DNA from: Komagataeibacter medellinensis NBRC 3288
GTDB taxonomy: Bacteria > Pseudomonadota > Alphaproteobacteria > Acetobacterales > Acetobacteraceae
Direction: 5' to 3'
DNA: 64,000 bases
NCBI RefSeq assembly: GCF_000182745.2
Contig: NC_016027.1
Span: 2,014,001 to 2,078,000 of the forward strand
How positions within the stretch are numbered: the stretch's first letter is position 1; each line of letters opens with the position of its first letter. A program made the position numbers and the translations under genes. The notes under the pieces are model-generated. The model saw only the letters and a list, made by a program, of their open reading frames with translations, searched no databases and had not been told where the DNA came from. Below, one piece after another: positions 26,231 through 35,298 of this stretch.

Positions 26231-27706
26231 TTACTCTTCTTCTTCCAAAATGGCGGTATTGCCGCGCGTAGGGCGGAAGCGGCCTTCACGCAGTGCCTCT
26301 TCAATATCCTCAAGCGATGCGCCGCGCGTCTCAGGCACCATGAAATATACGAACAGGACCGAAAGCAGGTTCACACCGGCATAGAACCACATGGTCCCGC
26401 CCAGCGTGATCTTGGTCACCAGTGTCAGTGCCGTGCTGGTTACCAGCAGGTCACTGCCCCACAGCATGGCGGAATGCAGGCTTGTGGCATTGCCGCGCAT
26501 GGAAAGCGGGAACATTTCGGCCCCCAGTAACCAGCCCACGACCTGGATACCACCGGCGTTGAACACCATGAACAGCAGCATGAAGGCAATGATCAGCCAA
26601 CTGCCCACACTGTCCGGTGCCGGATGTACAAGGAACATGATGCCAAGCCCGATCAGACTGAGCACGCTGCCCGGCCCCATGACCAGCACCAGACGGCGGC
26701 GGCCAATCCGGTCAACGATGTTCGAGCCCAGAATGGTCATGACCAGATAGATGATCGAGATGCCGATGCTGGCCATAAGGGCGGAGGAACTGCCAAAACC
26801 TGCATCAGACAGGAAGGTCGGTGCGTAATAGATCATCATCTCAAGGCCGCCCGCCTGCGTGAAGAAGGCAACGCCAAGGGCCGCGATCAGGGCCGGGCGT
26901 ACCCAGGGCTGGCGGATGCCGCGCCAGCCGATGTCGCGCGGGTCGGTTTCCTCATTCGCATTGGCGTGGATGCGGCGCATCTCACGGCGGATGTCGCGTT
27001 CGGATGTGCGGATGCGCTGCAACTGCTCCAGTGCGGAATCAAAGCTTTCATGTTCCGCCGCCCAGCGTGGGCTTTTGGGCAGGAAGAACATGGAGATGAA
27101 CACCACCGCCGCCGGAATGGCCGCAATCGCCACCATCGGCCGCCAGCCCCATGCATCGCGCGCGGCAAAGCCGATGATGTTGGCGGCGAATATGCCAATG
27201 CCGATGGCGATGTTGAACATGGTCACCATGTGCCCGCGCTTGTGGGCAGGTGCCAGTTCGGAAATGTACATCGGCACCACCTGCGTGGAACCACCAACAG
27301 CCAGGCCAAGAAACACGCGTGAGGCGATGAGCGTATAGACATCGGGCGAGAAGGCACACGCCAGCGCACCCAGCACGAAGATCGCGGTCACGATCATGAT
27401 GGATTTGCGCCGACCGTAATGTTCCGACATCCACCCCGTCAGCAGTGAGCCGATGACCGCGCCCGCCAGAATGGCGGAGGCCACCATTTCCTGCAGGAAA
27501 CTGCTCAGCTGGAAATCATGCGTGATCAGCAGCAGCGCGCCCGAGACGATGCCGGTATCGTAACCATAGAGGCCGCCACAGATGGCGGCCACGATGGCTG
27601 CGAGCCACAGGGTCTTGCGCGCGTTGGGAGAAATGTCGATCTGTGACAGATCGGGTAGTGGCTCGGTCTGCTGGTCTGGCTGGGCGGTGGGTATCTGGGT
27701 GTTCAT
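26231..27706 (-). CDS. Sugar porter family MFS transporter
   Basis: 491 residues with 12 predicted membrane segments. Sugar-porter signatures are GYDTGIVSGALLLI (TM1), GRRKSIM (loop 2-3), SRVFLGLAVGGSTQVVPMYISELAP, LPKSPRWAAEH, DRIGRRR and VPETRGASLEDIEE. An N-terminal cytosolic tail of about 30 residues is acidic and Gln/Pro-rich. It is likely a proton-linked hexose or pentose importer; the sugar is not deducible. It is read on the same strand as hldE and selO, but each is separated by intergenic spacers. Confidence 0.9.
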   Translation of the reverse strand: MNTQIPTAQPDQQTEPLPDLSQIDISPNARKTLWLAAIVAAICGGLYGYDTGIVSGALLLITHDFQLSSFLQEMVASAILAGAVIGSLLTGWMSEHYGRRKSIMIVTAIFVLGALACAFSPDVYTLIASRVFLGLAVGGSTQVVPMYISELAPAHKRGHMVTMFNIAIGIGIFAANIIGFAARDAWGWRPMVAIAAIPAAVVFISMFFLPKSPRWAAEHESFDSALEQLQRIRTSERDIRREMRRIHANANEETDPRDIGWRGIRQPWVRPALIAALGVAFFTQAGGLEMMIYYAPTFLSDAGFGSSSALMASIGISIIYLVMTILGSNIVDRIGRRRLVLVMGPGSVLSLIGLGIMFLVHPAPDSVGSWLIIAFMLLFMVFNAGGIQVVGWLLGAEMFPLSMRGNATSLHSAMLWGSDLLVTSTALTLVTKITLGGTMWFYAGVNLLSVLFVYFMVPETRGASLEDIEEALREGRFRPTRGNTAILEEEE

Positions 27707-27762
27707 GCGGGGCTTTTTCCTTTCTTGCTTGTTATAAATTCGCGCCCCGCCGGTTGGTTCCC

Positions 27763-29202
27763 CTACGGCGTGGCGGTGTCGGGCCGCAGGGCCGGGGTCA
27801 GGGCCGACTTCATGCTGGCGATCTGGCGCATGGCATCGTGCAGGGCGGACCAGTCATCCGCCGTAGCGATGGGCTGCCAGAGGTTTTCCACCGTTTCCAC
27901 CGGCATCATATGTGGCCCTGCACCCTGAAAATACGGATGCGACAGGGCAATGCCGGGCGCTGGTTCATGTTGCATGATCCAGTCCTGCAAAGTTCTGAAG
28001 CTGTCCTGCGCATAGAAGTTGGCACGCGGTCCTGACAGAGCACGTTTCTGGCTCTTGATCCCACCATACCAGTCAAAAAACGGAAATTCAAACCCAATCT
28101 GGCTTTCCTCCATGAAAGAAAACAGATCAGTGCGCAGGCTGCGTGAAGATTTTCTTGAAATCTCTTTCAGGCCAAGGCGCAAGATCACTGAAATATCAAG
28201 AAAACGTTCATAACGATCCCAAAAATCATCAAATATACTTTGGATATTCTCAAGGGAGGAAAGGGAGATCAGGCACTCCCCCAACCGGGCCACATTCCAC
28301 ATCATCGCCTCGGGCTGGCGGCCATAGGCGTACAGGCCGGAATGGTCGAAATACGCAGCGGTGAAGGTGGGATTGAATGTAGGCACGAAGCGCCACGGTC
28401 CGTAATCGAAACTTTCGCCGGTCAAGTTGATGTTATCGGTGTTGAGTACCCCGTGCACGAATCCCGCCGCCATCCATTGTGCCGTCATTTCAGCAATACG
28501 GGTGGTGGCGGCATCATACAGGGCTGCGGCGGGATCGGCCTCATGGGCCAGATGGGGGTAATAGGTCTCGATCACGTAAGTCACCAGATCCTTCAGGCTG
28601 GCCGTGTCCTGAAGGGCCACCAGGCGCTGGAACGTGCCGATGCGGATGTGCGAATGACTCAGCCGCGCCAGCACGCAAGAGCGCGTGGGTGAAGGCTCAT
28701 CACCACGGTGCAGGTTTTCCCCCGTCTCGATTATGCTCAGTGTGCGTGAGGTACGCACCCCTAGCGCCTCCAACTGCTCGCTGGCCAGGATCTCGCGTAC
28801 GCCGCCCTTTAGCGTCAGCCGCCCGTCCCCACCGCGTGACCACGGCGTAGTGCCGCTGCCCTTGGTGCCAATATCGAGCAGGCGGCCATCCACTGCGTCC
28901 ATGAGCTGCGCGAACAGGAAGCCGCGCCCATCCCCCAGATCGGGATTGTAAGCCCGGAACTGGTGGCCATGGTAGCGCAGCGCCAGCGGCTGGGGCAGTG
29001 AGCCGGGCAGCGGGTCGAAATGACCGAAGTGACGGACCCATTCTTCATTATCAAGCGTGTCGAGGCCGATGCGCGGTGAAACGTCATCATTACGGTAGCG
29101 CAGAATGTGGGTGGGGAAACGGGCAGCCTGCACCACGTCATAGAATTCAGTGCCTAGCTTGCTGTGATGGGTAGCGGGATGGTAGTGGTTTGAAAAGGGC
29201 AT
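27763..29202 (-). CDS. selO: Protein adenylyltransferase SelO (YdiU family)
   Basis: 479 residues. Matches to the SelO/YdiU pseudokinase family are ALRYHGHQFRAYNPDLGDGRGFLFAQ, DIGTKGSGTTPWSRGGDGRLTLKGGVREILASE, VLARLSHSHIRIGTF, and HGVLNTDNINLTGESFDYGPW, which holds the metal-binding Asn/Asp. SelO transfers AMP to Ser/Thr/Tyr of target proteins and links to redox stress. It lacks the C-terminal Sec/Cys extension seen in some members. It starts at ATG 29202. Confidence 0.9.
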   Translation of the reverse strand: MPFSNHYHPATHHSKLGTEFYDVVQAARFPTHILRYRNDDVSPRIGLDTLDNEEWVRHFGHFDPLPGSLPQPLALRYHGHQFRAYNPDLGDGRGFLFAQLMDAVDGRLLDIGTKGSGTTPWSRGGDGRLTLKGGVREILASEQLEALGVRTSRTLSIIETGENLHRGDEPSPTRSCVLARLSHSHIRIGTFQRLVALQDTASLKDLVTYVIETYYPHLAHEADPAAALYDAATTRIAEMTAQWMAAGFVHGVLNTDNINLTGESFDYGPWRFVPTFNPTFTAAYFDHSGLYAYGRQPEAMMWNVARLGECLISLSSLENIQSIFDDFWDRYERFLDISVILRLGLKEISRKSSRSLRTDLFSFMEESQIGFEFPFFDWYGGIKSQKRALSGPRANFYAQDSFRTLQDWIMQHEPAPGIALSHPYFQGAGPHMMPVETVENLWQPIATADDWSALHDAMRQIASMKSALTPALRPDTATP

Positions 29203-29229
29203 TTTGATATACCTTACGTGTGATAATAA

Positions 29230-30288
29230 TTAGTTGCTATCCGTACAGGCCAGCGGCAGGTCGAGCGAGAAGGCCGTGCGGGTGTGCAGACAGGCGGCAA
29301 CCTCGTGCAGGGAAACGTCGCGAATGTCGGCCGGTGCCCAGCGGGGTGCGTTGTCCTTGTCAATCAGCAGGGCGCGTACGCCTTCGGCAAAATCGGGGCG
29401 GGCGAGCATGTGGCACACAAGCTGGAATTCCTGTTCCAGCACATGGTCCAGATCCGGCTGCCTGCGTGCCGCGTGCCAGGCGGCAAAGGTGATGCACAGC
29501 GAGAACGGGCAGGCACGCTGCATGGCGGCAAGGTCCGCCTGTGCCCAGTCCGCGCCATGGGCGCTGAGCCGACCCATCAGTTCGGGCACATCGGGTGCGC
29601 TGTAAACGGGGGCAATCTCTGCCGTATCCGGCCCTGTATCAAGGGCGGGGCATGGCGGCAGGCTGTCCATCACCACGCCTGCGGGCAGGCGGGTCAGGGC
29701 GTCCCTTATGCTACCCAACTGGTCCGATCGCGCCTGCCGGTCGGCAAAGCCTGCGGCAAGGGCGGCGGTGGCGTTCATGCGGCCTGCGGTCAGGGCCAGG
29801 CGCAGCCCGCTCAGGCCCGGCGCGCGGGAAAGCAGGTACGAGCCACCGGCATCCGGTGTCAGGGCAATGGCGGTCTCTGGCATGGCAAGGACGGAGCGTT
29901 CGGTCACCACCCGGTGGCGTACATGCCCTCCCAGCCCGATGCCGCCGCCCATGGCAATCCCGTCCATGAAGGAGACGACCGGCTTGGGATAACCCGCCAG
30001 CAGGGAGGCCATCCGGTAACTTGTGCGGAAGGGGGCGGCGGCAGAAGCCACGCCTTCGGTTTCCAGCCGGGTGCGGATGGCGCGGATATCGCCGCCCGCG
30101 CTGAAGGCTTTGGGGCTGGCGCTGTCCAGCAGTACGGTCTCAATGGCGGGATCATCGCGCCAGGCCAGCAGGCTGGTGCCAATGGTGCGGAACATGTCCA
30201 TGCTCAGGGCATTGAGCGCACGGGGGCGGTTGAGCGTGATGCGGCCCAGCCGCCCGGTATGGGTGATCTCGATCAGTTCAGGGTCCAT
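29230..30288 (-). CDS. Enoyl-CoA hydratase/isomerase family protein (3-hydroxyisobutyryl-CoA hydrolase type)
   Basis: 352 residues from ATG 30288, which has AGGAG at a good distance; a start at 30324 is rejected. Crotonase motifs are ITLNRPRALNALSMDMF, AFSAGGDIRAI (oxyanion hole) and MDGIAMGGGIGLGGH. Conserved MPETAIALTPDAGGSYLLSR, with Glu and Asp at the catalytic positions and the longer length, points to the HIBYL-CoA hydrolase/EchH-like group rather than simple hydratases. The role is probably valine or branched acyl-CoA breakdown, which is inferred. It is 27 bases upstream of selO on the same strand. Confidence 0.8.
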   Translation of the reverse strand: MDPELIEITHTGRLGRITLNRPRALNALSMDMFRTIGTSLLAWRDDPAIETVLLDSASPKAFSAGGDIRAIRTRLETEGVASAAAPFRTSYRMASLLAGYPKPVVSFMDGIAMGGGIGLGGHVRHRVVTERSVLAMPETAIALTPDAGGSYLLSRAPGLSGLRLALTAGRMNATAALAAGFADRQARSDQLGSIRDALTRLPAGVVMDSLPPCPALDTGPDTAEIAPVYSAPDVPELMGRLSAHGADWAQADLAAMQRACPFSLCITFAAWHAARRQPDLDHVLEQEFQLVCHMLARPDFAEGVRALLIDKDNAPRWAPADIRDVSLHEVAACLHTRTAFSLDLPLACTDSN

Positions 30289-30410
30289 GGTGCGACTCCT
30301 TGCGCGTTTGCGGTGTTCATTCACGGTAGAATGCGCTACCCCGGCTTCTGTCCCGCGTCACGGCTGCGTGCGGACCACAGGCATGCAATAGCGACCGAGG
30401 CAAGCAGACT

Positions 30411-30896
30411 ATGGGGATCGACGCCCTTACCTTTCGTAACGCCATGGCGCGGCTGGGCGCTGCGGTAAATGTCGTGACAACTGGCACGCTGGAAGATCCG
30501 GCGGGCTTTACCGCTTCTGCCGTGTGTTCAGTCACTGATACGCCGCCGACCGTTCTGGCCTGCCTCAATCGCTCTTCGCGTGTGCGGGATCGTTTTCGGG
30601 TGGATGGGGCCATGTGCATCAACGTGCTGGCAGGCGATCAGCAGGATATCTCGGGCGTGTTCGCAAGCCCTGTGGAGCAGGCAGAGCGCTTTCGCTCTGG
30701 CCATTGGTCCACGCTGACCAGTGGTGCCCCGGTGCTGGAGGAATCCGTGCTGTCACTGGACTGCCGGATCGAACGTATTGTGGAGGTGGGCACCCACAGC
30801 GTGATGTTTGGCGTGGTGGAAAGCCTGCGTAGCAGCACGCCGCGCGGCGGACTGGTCTATTTCAATCGCACCTACCACACCCTGCCCCACGAATAA
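30411..30896 (+). CDS. Flavin reductase (HpaC-like) domain protein
   Basis: 161 residues covering one flavin-reductase-like domain. Matches are FRNAMARLGAAVNVVTTG, GFTASAVCSVTDTPPTVLACLNRSS, CINVLAGDQ, FGVVESLRSS and the terminal LVYFNRTYHTL. Members reduce FMN or FAD with NAD(P)H for a partner monooxygenase. No monooxygenase gene is adjacent, so the partner is unknown. It is divergent from the enoyl-CoA hydratase gene and followed by a palindromic repeat. Confidence 0.88.
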   Translation: MGIDALTFRNAMARLGAAVNVVTTGTLEDPAGFTASAVCSVTDTPPTVLACLNRSSRVRDRFRVDGAMCINVLAGDQQDISGVFASPVEQAERFRSGHWSTLTSGAPVLEESVLSLDCRIERIVEVGTHSVMFGVVESLRSSTPRGGLVYFNRTYHTLPHE

Positions 30897-30913
30897 CGCA
30901 GGTCAATCATAAA

Positions 30914-30991
30914 GAAGTTTTTGGTGAAGCTTTTTTCAAAAAGCTTTGAAGAATGCCGCCTTTTTGAAAAAAGGGGGCACCCAAAAAATTC
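30914..30991. repeat. Double-hairpin palindromic repeat, copy 6
   Basis: GAAGTTTTTGGTG, the AAGC-T6-C-A5-GCTT hairpin, then GCCGCCTTTTTG-A6-GGGGGC (one base of the GC stem mutated) and CCAAAAAATTC. Orientation as copy 3. It lies 18 bases after the flavin reductase stop. Confidence 0.88.
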
Positions 30992-31090
30992 TATTCCTTA
31001 TCAGGGATTTATGTCCTGCTTCCTTCTTAAGGGAAAATCCAGCCTTCCTGCGTAGGCTCAACCGGAACACCAGATTGGGGGACGTGGAGC

Positions 31091-31222
31091 ATGCAGGATA
31101 CACAGGGCACGCAGGCGGGCAGGGTTCCTGTCTTGACGCTGCGCGGGCTGATCTGGATACATGCAGGGCTTGCCCTGTTCGTGGCGCTGATGGCCATGTG
31201 GGTGGATCACCTGCCAGATTGA
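31091..31222 (+). CDS. Small single-span membrane protein ahead of the zur-like gene
   Basis: A 43-residue ORF with ATG at 31091 and GGAG 3-6 bases ahead. A polar N-terminal 20 residues lead to one hydrophobic stretch of about 20 residues (LIWIHAGLALFVALMAMW) and the short tail VDHLPD. The reading frame, ribosome-binding site and membrane segment are consistent with a real gene, and it lies 54 bases upstream of the zur-like start on the same strand. I do not recognise the family. It could be a small component of metal homeostasis, but this is only from its position. Confidence 0.5.
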   Translation: MQDTQGTQAGRVPVLTLRGLIWIHAGLALFVALMAMWVDHLPD

Positions 31223-31276
31223 TCCCTGCACCCCCGCGCAGGGGCCTGCTGGCAACCGGATACAGGAGGGCGTGCA

Positions 31277-31786
31277 GTGACCCGTGCGATACAGATGGAT
31301 ACGGCTGGCTCCCGGGCCAAAGCGGGCACGCAGGCCCTGCTCGACCAGGCCGCCCTTTTGTGCCACGAGCGCGGTGTGCGGTTGACCGAAATGCGTCGCC
31401 TTGTGCTGGATCTGGTGCTGGTGGCTGATCGCCCGCTGGGGGCCTATGACCTGCTGGAGCAGCTGCGGGTAAGCCGGGGCAAGCCGGTGGCTCCGCCCAC
31501 GGTCTACCGGGCACTGGATTTCCTGATGGAGCAGGGGCTAATCCACAAGATCGAACGCCTGTCTGCCTTTGTGGGCTGCCGACACATGCTGGAATCGGGG
31601 TATGTCTGCCACGGGCACGACCATGTCCATGCCGCCCAGTTTCTGATCTGCAGCCAGTGTGGGCGGGTAACGGAGCTGGATGACCCGCATATCCTCAAAG
31701 CCCTGGTCGAGGTCACGCGTGCGCGCGGCTTTACGGTCAGGCAGAGCACGATCGAGGCGGAAGGCGTGTGCGCCGCCTGCGCCTGA
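31277..31786 (+). CDS. zur: Fur-family regulator, Zur-like
   Basis: 169 residues from a GTG preceded by AGGAGGG. The DNA-binding winged helix covers LTEMRRLVLDLVLVADRPLGAYDLLEQL and PPTVYRALDFLMEQGLIHKIE. The metal part holds CHGHDHVH, the first Cys pair CSQCG and the C-terminal pair CAACA, which together form the structural zinc site. The lack of the Fur regulatory HHDH block and the sequence around LSAFVGC fit Zur rather than Fur. Expected role: zinc-dependent repressor of zinc uptake. No znuABC gene is adjacent. Confidence 0.82.
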   Translation: MTRAIQMDTAGSRAKAGTQALLDQAALLCHERGVRLTEMRRLVLDLVLVADRPLGAYDLLEQLRVSRGKPVAPPTVYRALDFLMEQGLIHKIERLSAFVGCRHMLESGYVCHGHDHVHAAQFLICSQCGRVTELDDPHILKALVEVTRARGFTVRQSTIEAEGVCAACA

Positions 31787-31845
31787 CCGGTTCTTTCCGG
31801 CCGGTCGGATCATAACCGTTTTCGGGCATGGATTGAGGCACGGAC

Positions 31846-32391
31846 ATGGCGCAACGCCGAAAAGGTGGGATGGGGGAGCTGCCTTTTGCGCCCCTGCCGC
31901 GCGCCCGCAGGGCACGGCGGCGCCCATCGCGGCCGGACGCCACGCCCCCACCCGTGTCGTCCGCCCTGCCCCAGCCCGACCTGTTTGCCACCCCTGCGGC
32001 AACCGGGCGCAGGCTCACCTATCTCGATAATGCAGCTTTGGGGCTGGCACGGGTCAACATGCGGGGGTGGCGGCCGGATGTTGGCCCGGACAGCTACCTG
32101 TACCATGTAACCCAACATGACGAGATGGAGACGATCGAGGCCCGTGGCACGGTCGTGTTTTCCCCCCGTGCGCCATTGGTGCTGACGGAACGCCCCGGGG
32201 TTGCGCCATGGCTTGCAAACATGATGGAAGTCATGGAACCGGATGGCGTTTCAGGGCATAGTGGCGAAATCCTGGTTGTTTTTCGGGTAAAACGATTTTT
32301 AATCGATGAACTGCTGGAATCAGATCCAGACCGGACGCGAAGATATGGTGTATCGTTTTTTCTGCTGACGGGCCTGACCCGCTCCGAATGA
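31846..32391 (+). CDS. Uncharacterised protein with a possible ART/KptA-like core
   Basis: 181 residues. The first ~55 residues are basic and Pro/Arg/Ala-rich and probably disordered. The core reads YLYHVTQHDEMETIEARGTV, then VFSPRAPLVLTERPGVAPWLANM. An H-x-T followed by an I-x-x-x-G about ten residues later is reminiscent of ADP-ribosyltransferase-like folds such as KptA and DarT, where a similar 'yHvT...I..G' segment binds NAD. This is a weak, pattern-level resemblance. The gene lies between zur and the sugar porter gene. The ATG at 31846 has no strong ribosome-binding site. Confidence 0.55.
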   Translation: MAQRRKGGMGELPFAPLPRARRARRRPSRPDATPPPVSSALPQPDLFATPAATGRRLTYLDNAALGLARVNMRGWRPDVGPDSYLYHVTQHDEMETIEARGTVVFSPRAPLVLTERPGVAPWLANMMEVMEPDGVSGHSGEILVVFRVKRFLIDELLESDPDRTRRYGVSFFLLTGLTRSE

Positions 32392-32435
32392 TACGATCAT
32401 CGGCAACAAGAAAAATATTTAAAGGACCGGCCATA

Positions 32436-33854
32436 ATGGACAATCAGACAGCCGCCACCGCCAGTTTCGATACGGCCCGGCTGCGCACATTGATAATCGG
32501 CTGCCTGGCAGCGCTTGCGGGCCTCATGTCCGGGCTGGATATCGGGGTCATCTCCGGTGCGCTGGATCTGCTGGCCAAGAACTTCCATGCCACGACGTTC
32601 CAGCAGGAATGGATTGTCAGCGCCATGATGGCGGGGGCCGCCGTAGGGTCGCTGTGCGGGGGGTGGATGTCGCACCAGATCGGGCGCAAGCACGCGCTGC
32701 TAGTGGGAGCTGCCGTGTTCGTTGCGGGTTCGTTGGCCTGCGCGCTGGCATGGTCCGTCCCGTCCATGATTGCAGGCCGACTGATCATGGGGCTGGCCAT
32801 TGGCGTTGCGGCCTTTACTGCGCCGCTCTACCTGTCCGAGATTGCCAGCGAGCAGACGCGCGGGGCCATGATCTCGACCTACCAGCTCATGATCACGGCA
32901 GGCATCTTCATCGCCTTCCTCAGCAACACCATGTTCAGCTATTCCGGCAACTGGCGCGGCATGTTTGCAGTTGCCGCCGTGCCGGGCGTGCTGTTCCTGG
33001 TCGGCGTGTTGTTCCTGCCCTATAGCCCGCGCTGGCTCATGATGCGTGGCCGCCGTAAGGAAGCGCTTGCTGTGCTGGAGGACCTGCGCAACGACCATGG
33101 CGTGGCCATGCAGGAAATCCAGAACATCAGCCGCCAGCTCCAGCAGAAGCAGCGCGGCTGGAGTCTTTTGCGCAACAACGCCAATTTTCGCCGCTCCATC
33201 TTCCTGGGCATGATACTTCAGGTCATGCAGCAACTCGCTGGCGTGAATGTGGTGATGTACTACGCGCCCAAGATCTTCGCGCTGGCGGGCTATGTCGGCC
33301 CGGCGCAGTTGTGGTGCACGGCCATGGTGGGGCTGGTGAACATGCTGGCCACCTTCATCGCCATTGGGCTGGTGGACCGCTGGGGCCGCAAGCCGATCCT
33401 GTATACCGGCTTCCTGATCATGGCAGTGGGCATGGGCTGCCTTGGGCTCATGCTCAACCGGCCCCATCTGGGGCAGACTGAGCAGATTATCGCGGTGTTC
33501 ATGCTGTTGATCTACATCTCCGGCTTTGCCATGTCGGCCGGTCCCCTGATCTGGGTGCTGTGTTCGGAGGTGCAGCCGTTGCAGGGCCGCGACCTTGGCA
33601 TTTCCATTTCCACGCTCACAAACTGGATCGCCAATATGATCGTGGGCGCGAGCTTCCTGTCACTGCTGCAATGGCTGGGTAACGGCCCGACCTTCTGGCT
33701 TTTTGCCGGGTTCAACCTGTTCTTCGTGCTGGTGACATGGCGCTTCATTCCCGAAACACGGGACATGCCGCTTGAAAAGATCGAGCAGCGCCTGATGGCT
33801 GGCCTGCCGCTGCGCGAGATCGGTCGCGGCAGGCCGCTGCCCGATAACCAGTAA
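32436..33854 (+). CDS. Sugar:proton symporter (GalP-like MFS sugar porter)
   Basis: 472 residues from ATG 32436 with AAAGGA upstream. Twelve membrane segments are seen. Sugar-porter marks are SGLDIGVISGALDLL, GRKHALLVGAA, GRLIMGLAIGVAAFTAPLYLSEIA, LPYSPRWLMMRGR, QLAGVNVVMYYAPKIF, DRWGRKP and PETRDMPLEKIEQRL. QQLAGVN and the YAPKIF block are close to E. coli GalP/AraE. Likely glucose or galactose import. It is the second sugar porter in the window and is not close to the first one in sequence. Confidence 0.92.
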   Translation: MDNQTAATASFDTARLRTLIIGCLAALAGLMSGLDIGVISGALDLLAKNFHATTFQQEWIVSAMMAGAAVGSLCGGWMSHQIGRKHALLVGAAVFVAGSLACALAWSVPSMIAGRLIMGLAIGVAAFTAPLYLSEIASEQTRGAMISTYQLMITAGIFIAFLSNTMFSYSGNWRGMFAVAAVPGVLFLVGVLFLPYSPRWLMMRGRRKEALAVLEDLRNDHGVAMQEIQNISRQLQQKQRGWSLLRNNANFRRSIFLGMILQVMQQLAGVNVVMYYAPKIFALAGYVGPAQLWCTAMVGLVNMLATFIAIGLVDRWGRKPILYTGFLIMAVGMGCLGLMLNRPHLGQTEQIIAVFMLLIYISGFAMSAGPLIWVLCSEVQPLQGRDLGISISTLTNWIANMIVGASFLSLLQWLGNGPTFWLFAGFNLFFVLVTWRFIPETRDMPLEKIEQRLMAGLPLREIGRGRPLPDNQ

Positions 33855-33855
33855 A

Positions 33856-33932
33856 GAAGTTTCTGGTGAAGCTTTTTTCAAAAAGCTTTAAAGAACGCCG
33901 CCTTTTTGGGAAAAGGCGGCACCCAAAAACTT
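33856..33932. repeat. Double-hairpin palindromic repeat, copy 7
   Basis: Starts one base after the sugar porter TAA. The AAGC-T6-CA5-GCTT hairpin is followed by CGCCGCCTTTTTGGGAAAAGGCGG, bounded by GAAGTTTCTGG and CCAAAAACTT. It lies between convergent genes. Confidence 0.88.
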
Positions 33933-33953
33933 TTATTCTGTTTTGTTAAGTAG

Positions 33954-35276
33954 TTAGTGCGGCTGCCAGCCATCAAGCTGTAGCGCCACGCCGGCCAGAT
34001 ACAGGCTGCCGCATATGATGACCCGCGCCGGAGCAGGATTGGGGCCTGCGCTCGCCGCCAGATGAGCCAGTGCCGCATGCAGCGTGGGGCCAGCAGTGGC
34101 CTTGCCACCTGATGCGGCCACAATATCTGCCACTGGCTGGGCCAGATGCTGGCCTTCTTCGGCCACGGCCTGAATGCTGGCCGCACCCGGCAGCAGTGGG
34201 GCCAGGAAGCCGGTGACATCTTTTGTCTGCTTCATGCCAATGACAAGATGCGTGGGCCGGTCCGGCCATGCCGCCATGACGTGGGCCAGCACTTCGCCCG
34301 CACCGGGGTTATGGCCGCCATCCAGCCACAACTCCCAGCTATCGGGCAGGAGCGCTGCCAGTTTGCCCATCAGGCGCTGCATGCGCGCGGGCCAGCTTGC
34401 CTGTGCAATGCCGGCCCATGCCTTATCGGGCAGGGCCAGACCGCTGGCGCGCAGGGTGGCAATGGCCAGCCCTGCATTGTCAATCTGGTGGGCACCCGGC
34501 AGGCCGGGCAGCGGCAGGTCAAGCGTGCCATGAGCGTCGCGATACTGCAGGCCAGTTCCCTCCGCATGTGGGGTAATCGACCAGTCATGGTCCCGCCGGT
34601 ACAGGGGACTGGCCTTTTCATCTGCCGTGCGGACCAGCACGTCCATCACCTCGGCAGGCTGGCGGCCGGTGGCTACGGGCACGCCGGGCTTGATGATCCC
34701 GGCCTTCTCGGTGGCAATGGCCGTAAGCGTGTTGCCCAGAAAGGCCTCATGGTCCATCGAAATGGCGGTAATGGCACAGGCCGCCGGGTGCTGAAGCACG
34801 TTGGTGGCATCGTACCGCCCCCCCAGCCCTACTTCCACAATGGCCAGTTCCGCCGGGTGGCGCGCGCATAGCATGAAACCCGCCGCCGTCAGCACCTCGA
34901 ACACGGTAATCGGGGCATCGGCGTTGATCTGCTCGATTTCCTCCAGCACCGCTGCCAGTTCCTGCTCGGGCACGATCTGGCCTGCAATGCGAAAGCGCTC
35001 GGTCACATGCACAAGGTGGGGGGATGTAAGTACATGCACCCGCCACCCTGCCGCTTCGGCAATAGCGCGCATGAAGGCGCAGGTACTGCCCTTGCCGTTT
35101 GTGCCCGCCACATGCACCACGGGGGGCATGTGGCGTTCAGGGTGGCCAAGGCGGGCCAGAAGGTTTTCCAGCCGCGTGAGAGACAGGTCGATCAGCGCCG
35201 GGTACAGCCGGTTCAGCCGTTCAAGGATCTGCCCGGTCCGGCCAACGAATTCCGGCCCGAGGGTGCGTGCGTTCAT
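33954..35276 (-). CDS. folC: Bifunctional folylpolyglutamate synthase / dihydrofolate synthase
   Basis: 440 residues of the Mur-ligase type. The ATP P-loop is VAGTNGKGSTCAF; LTSPHLVHVTERFRI, FEVLTAAGF and VGLGGRYDATNVL follow, then the C-terminal glutamate-ligase domain with WLDGGHNPGAGE. It adds glutamate to dihydropteroate and folates in the cytosol. It lies 22 bases after accD on the same strand, the usual alphaproteobacterial trp-accD-folC layout. Confidence 0.94.
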   Translation of the reverse strand: MNARTLGPEFVGRTGQILERLNRLYPALIDLSLTRLENLLARLGHPERHMPPVVHVAGTNGKGSTCAFMRAIAEAAGWRVHVLTSPHLVHVTERFRIAGQIVPEQELAAVLEEIEQINADAPITVFEVLTAAGFMLCARHPAELAIVEVGLGGRYDATNVLQHPAACAITAISMDHEAFLGNTLTAIATEKAGIIKPGVPVATGRQPAEVMDVLVRTADEKASPLYRRDHDWSITPHAEGTGLQYRDAHGTLDLPLPGLPGAHQIDNAGLAIATLRASGLALPDKAWAGIAQASWPARMQRLMGKLAALLPDSWELWLDGGHNPGAGEVLAHVMAAWPDRPTHLVIGMKQTKDVTGFLAPLLPGAASIQAVAEEGQHLAQPVADIVAASGGKATAGPTLHAALAHLAASAGPNPAPARVIICGSLYLAGVALQLDGWQPH

Positions 35277-35298
35277 GCAGGAAAGCCCAGGTTTGGGA

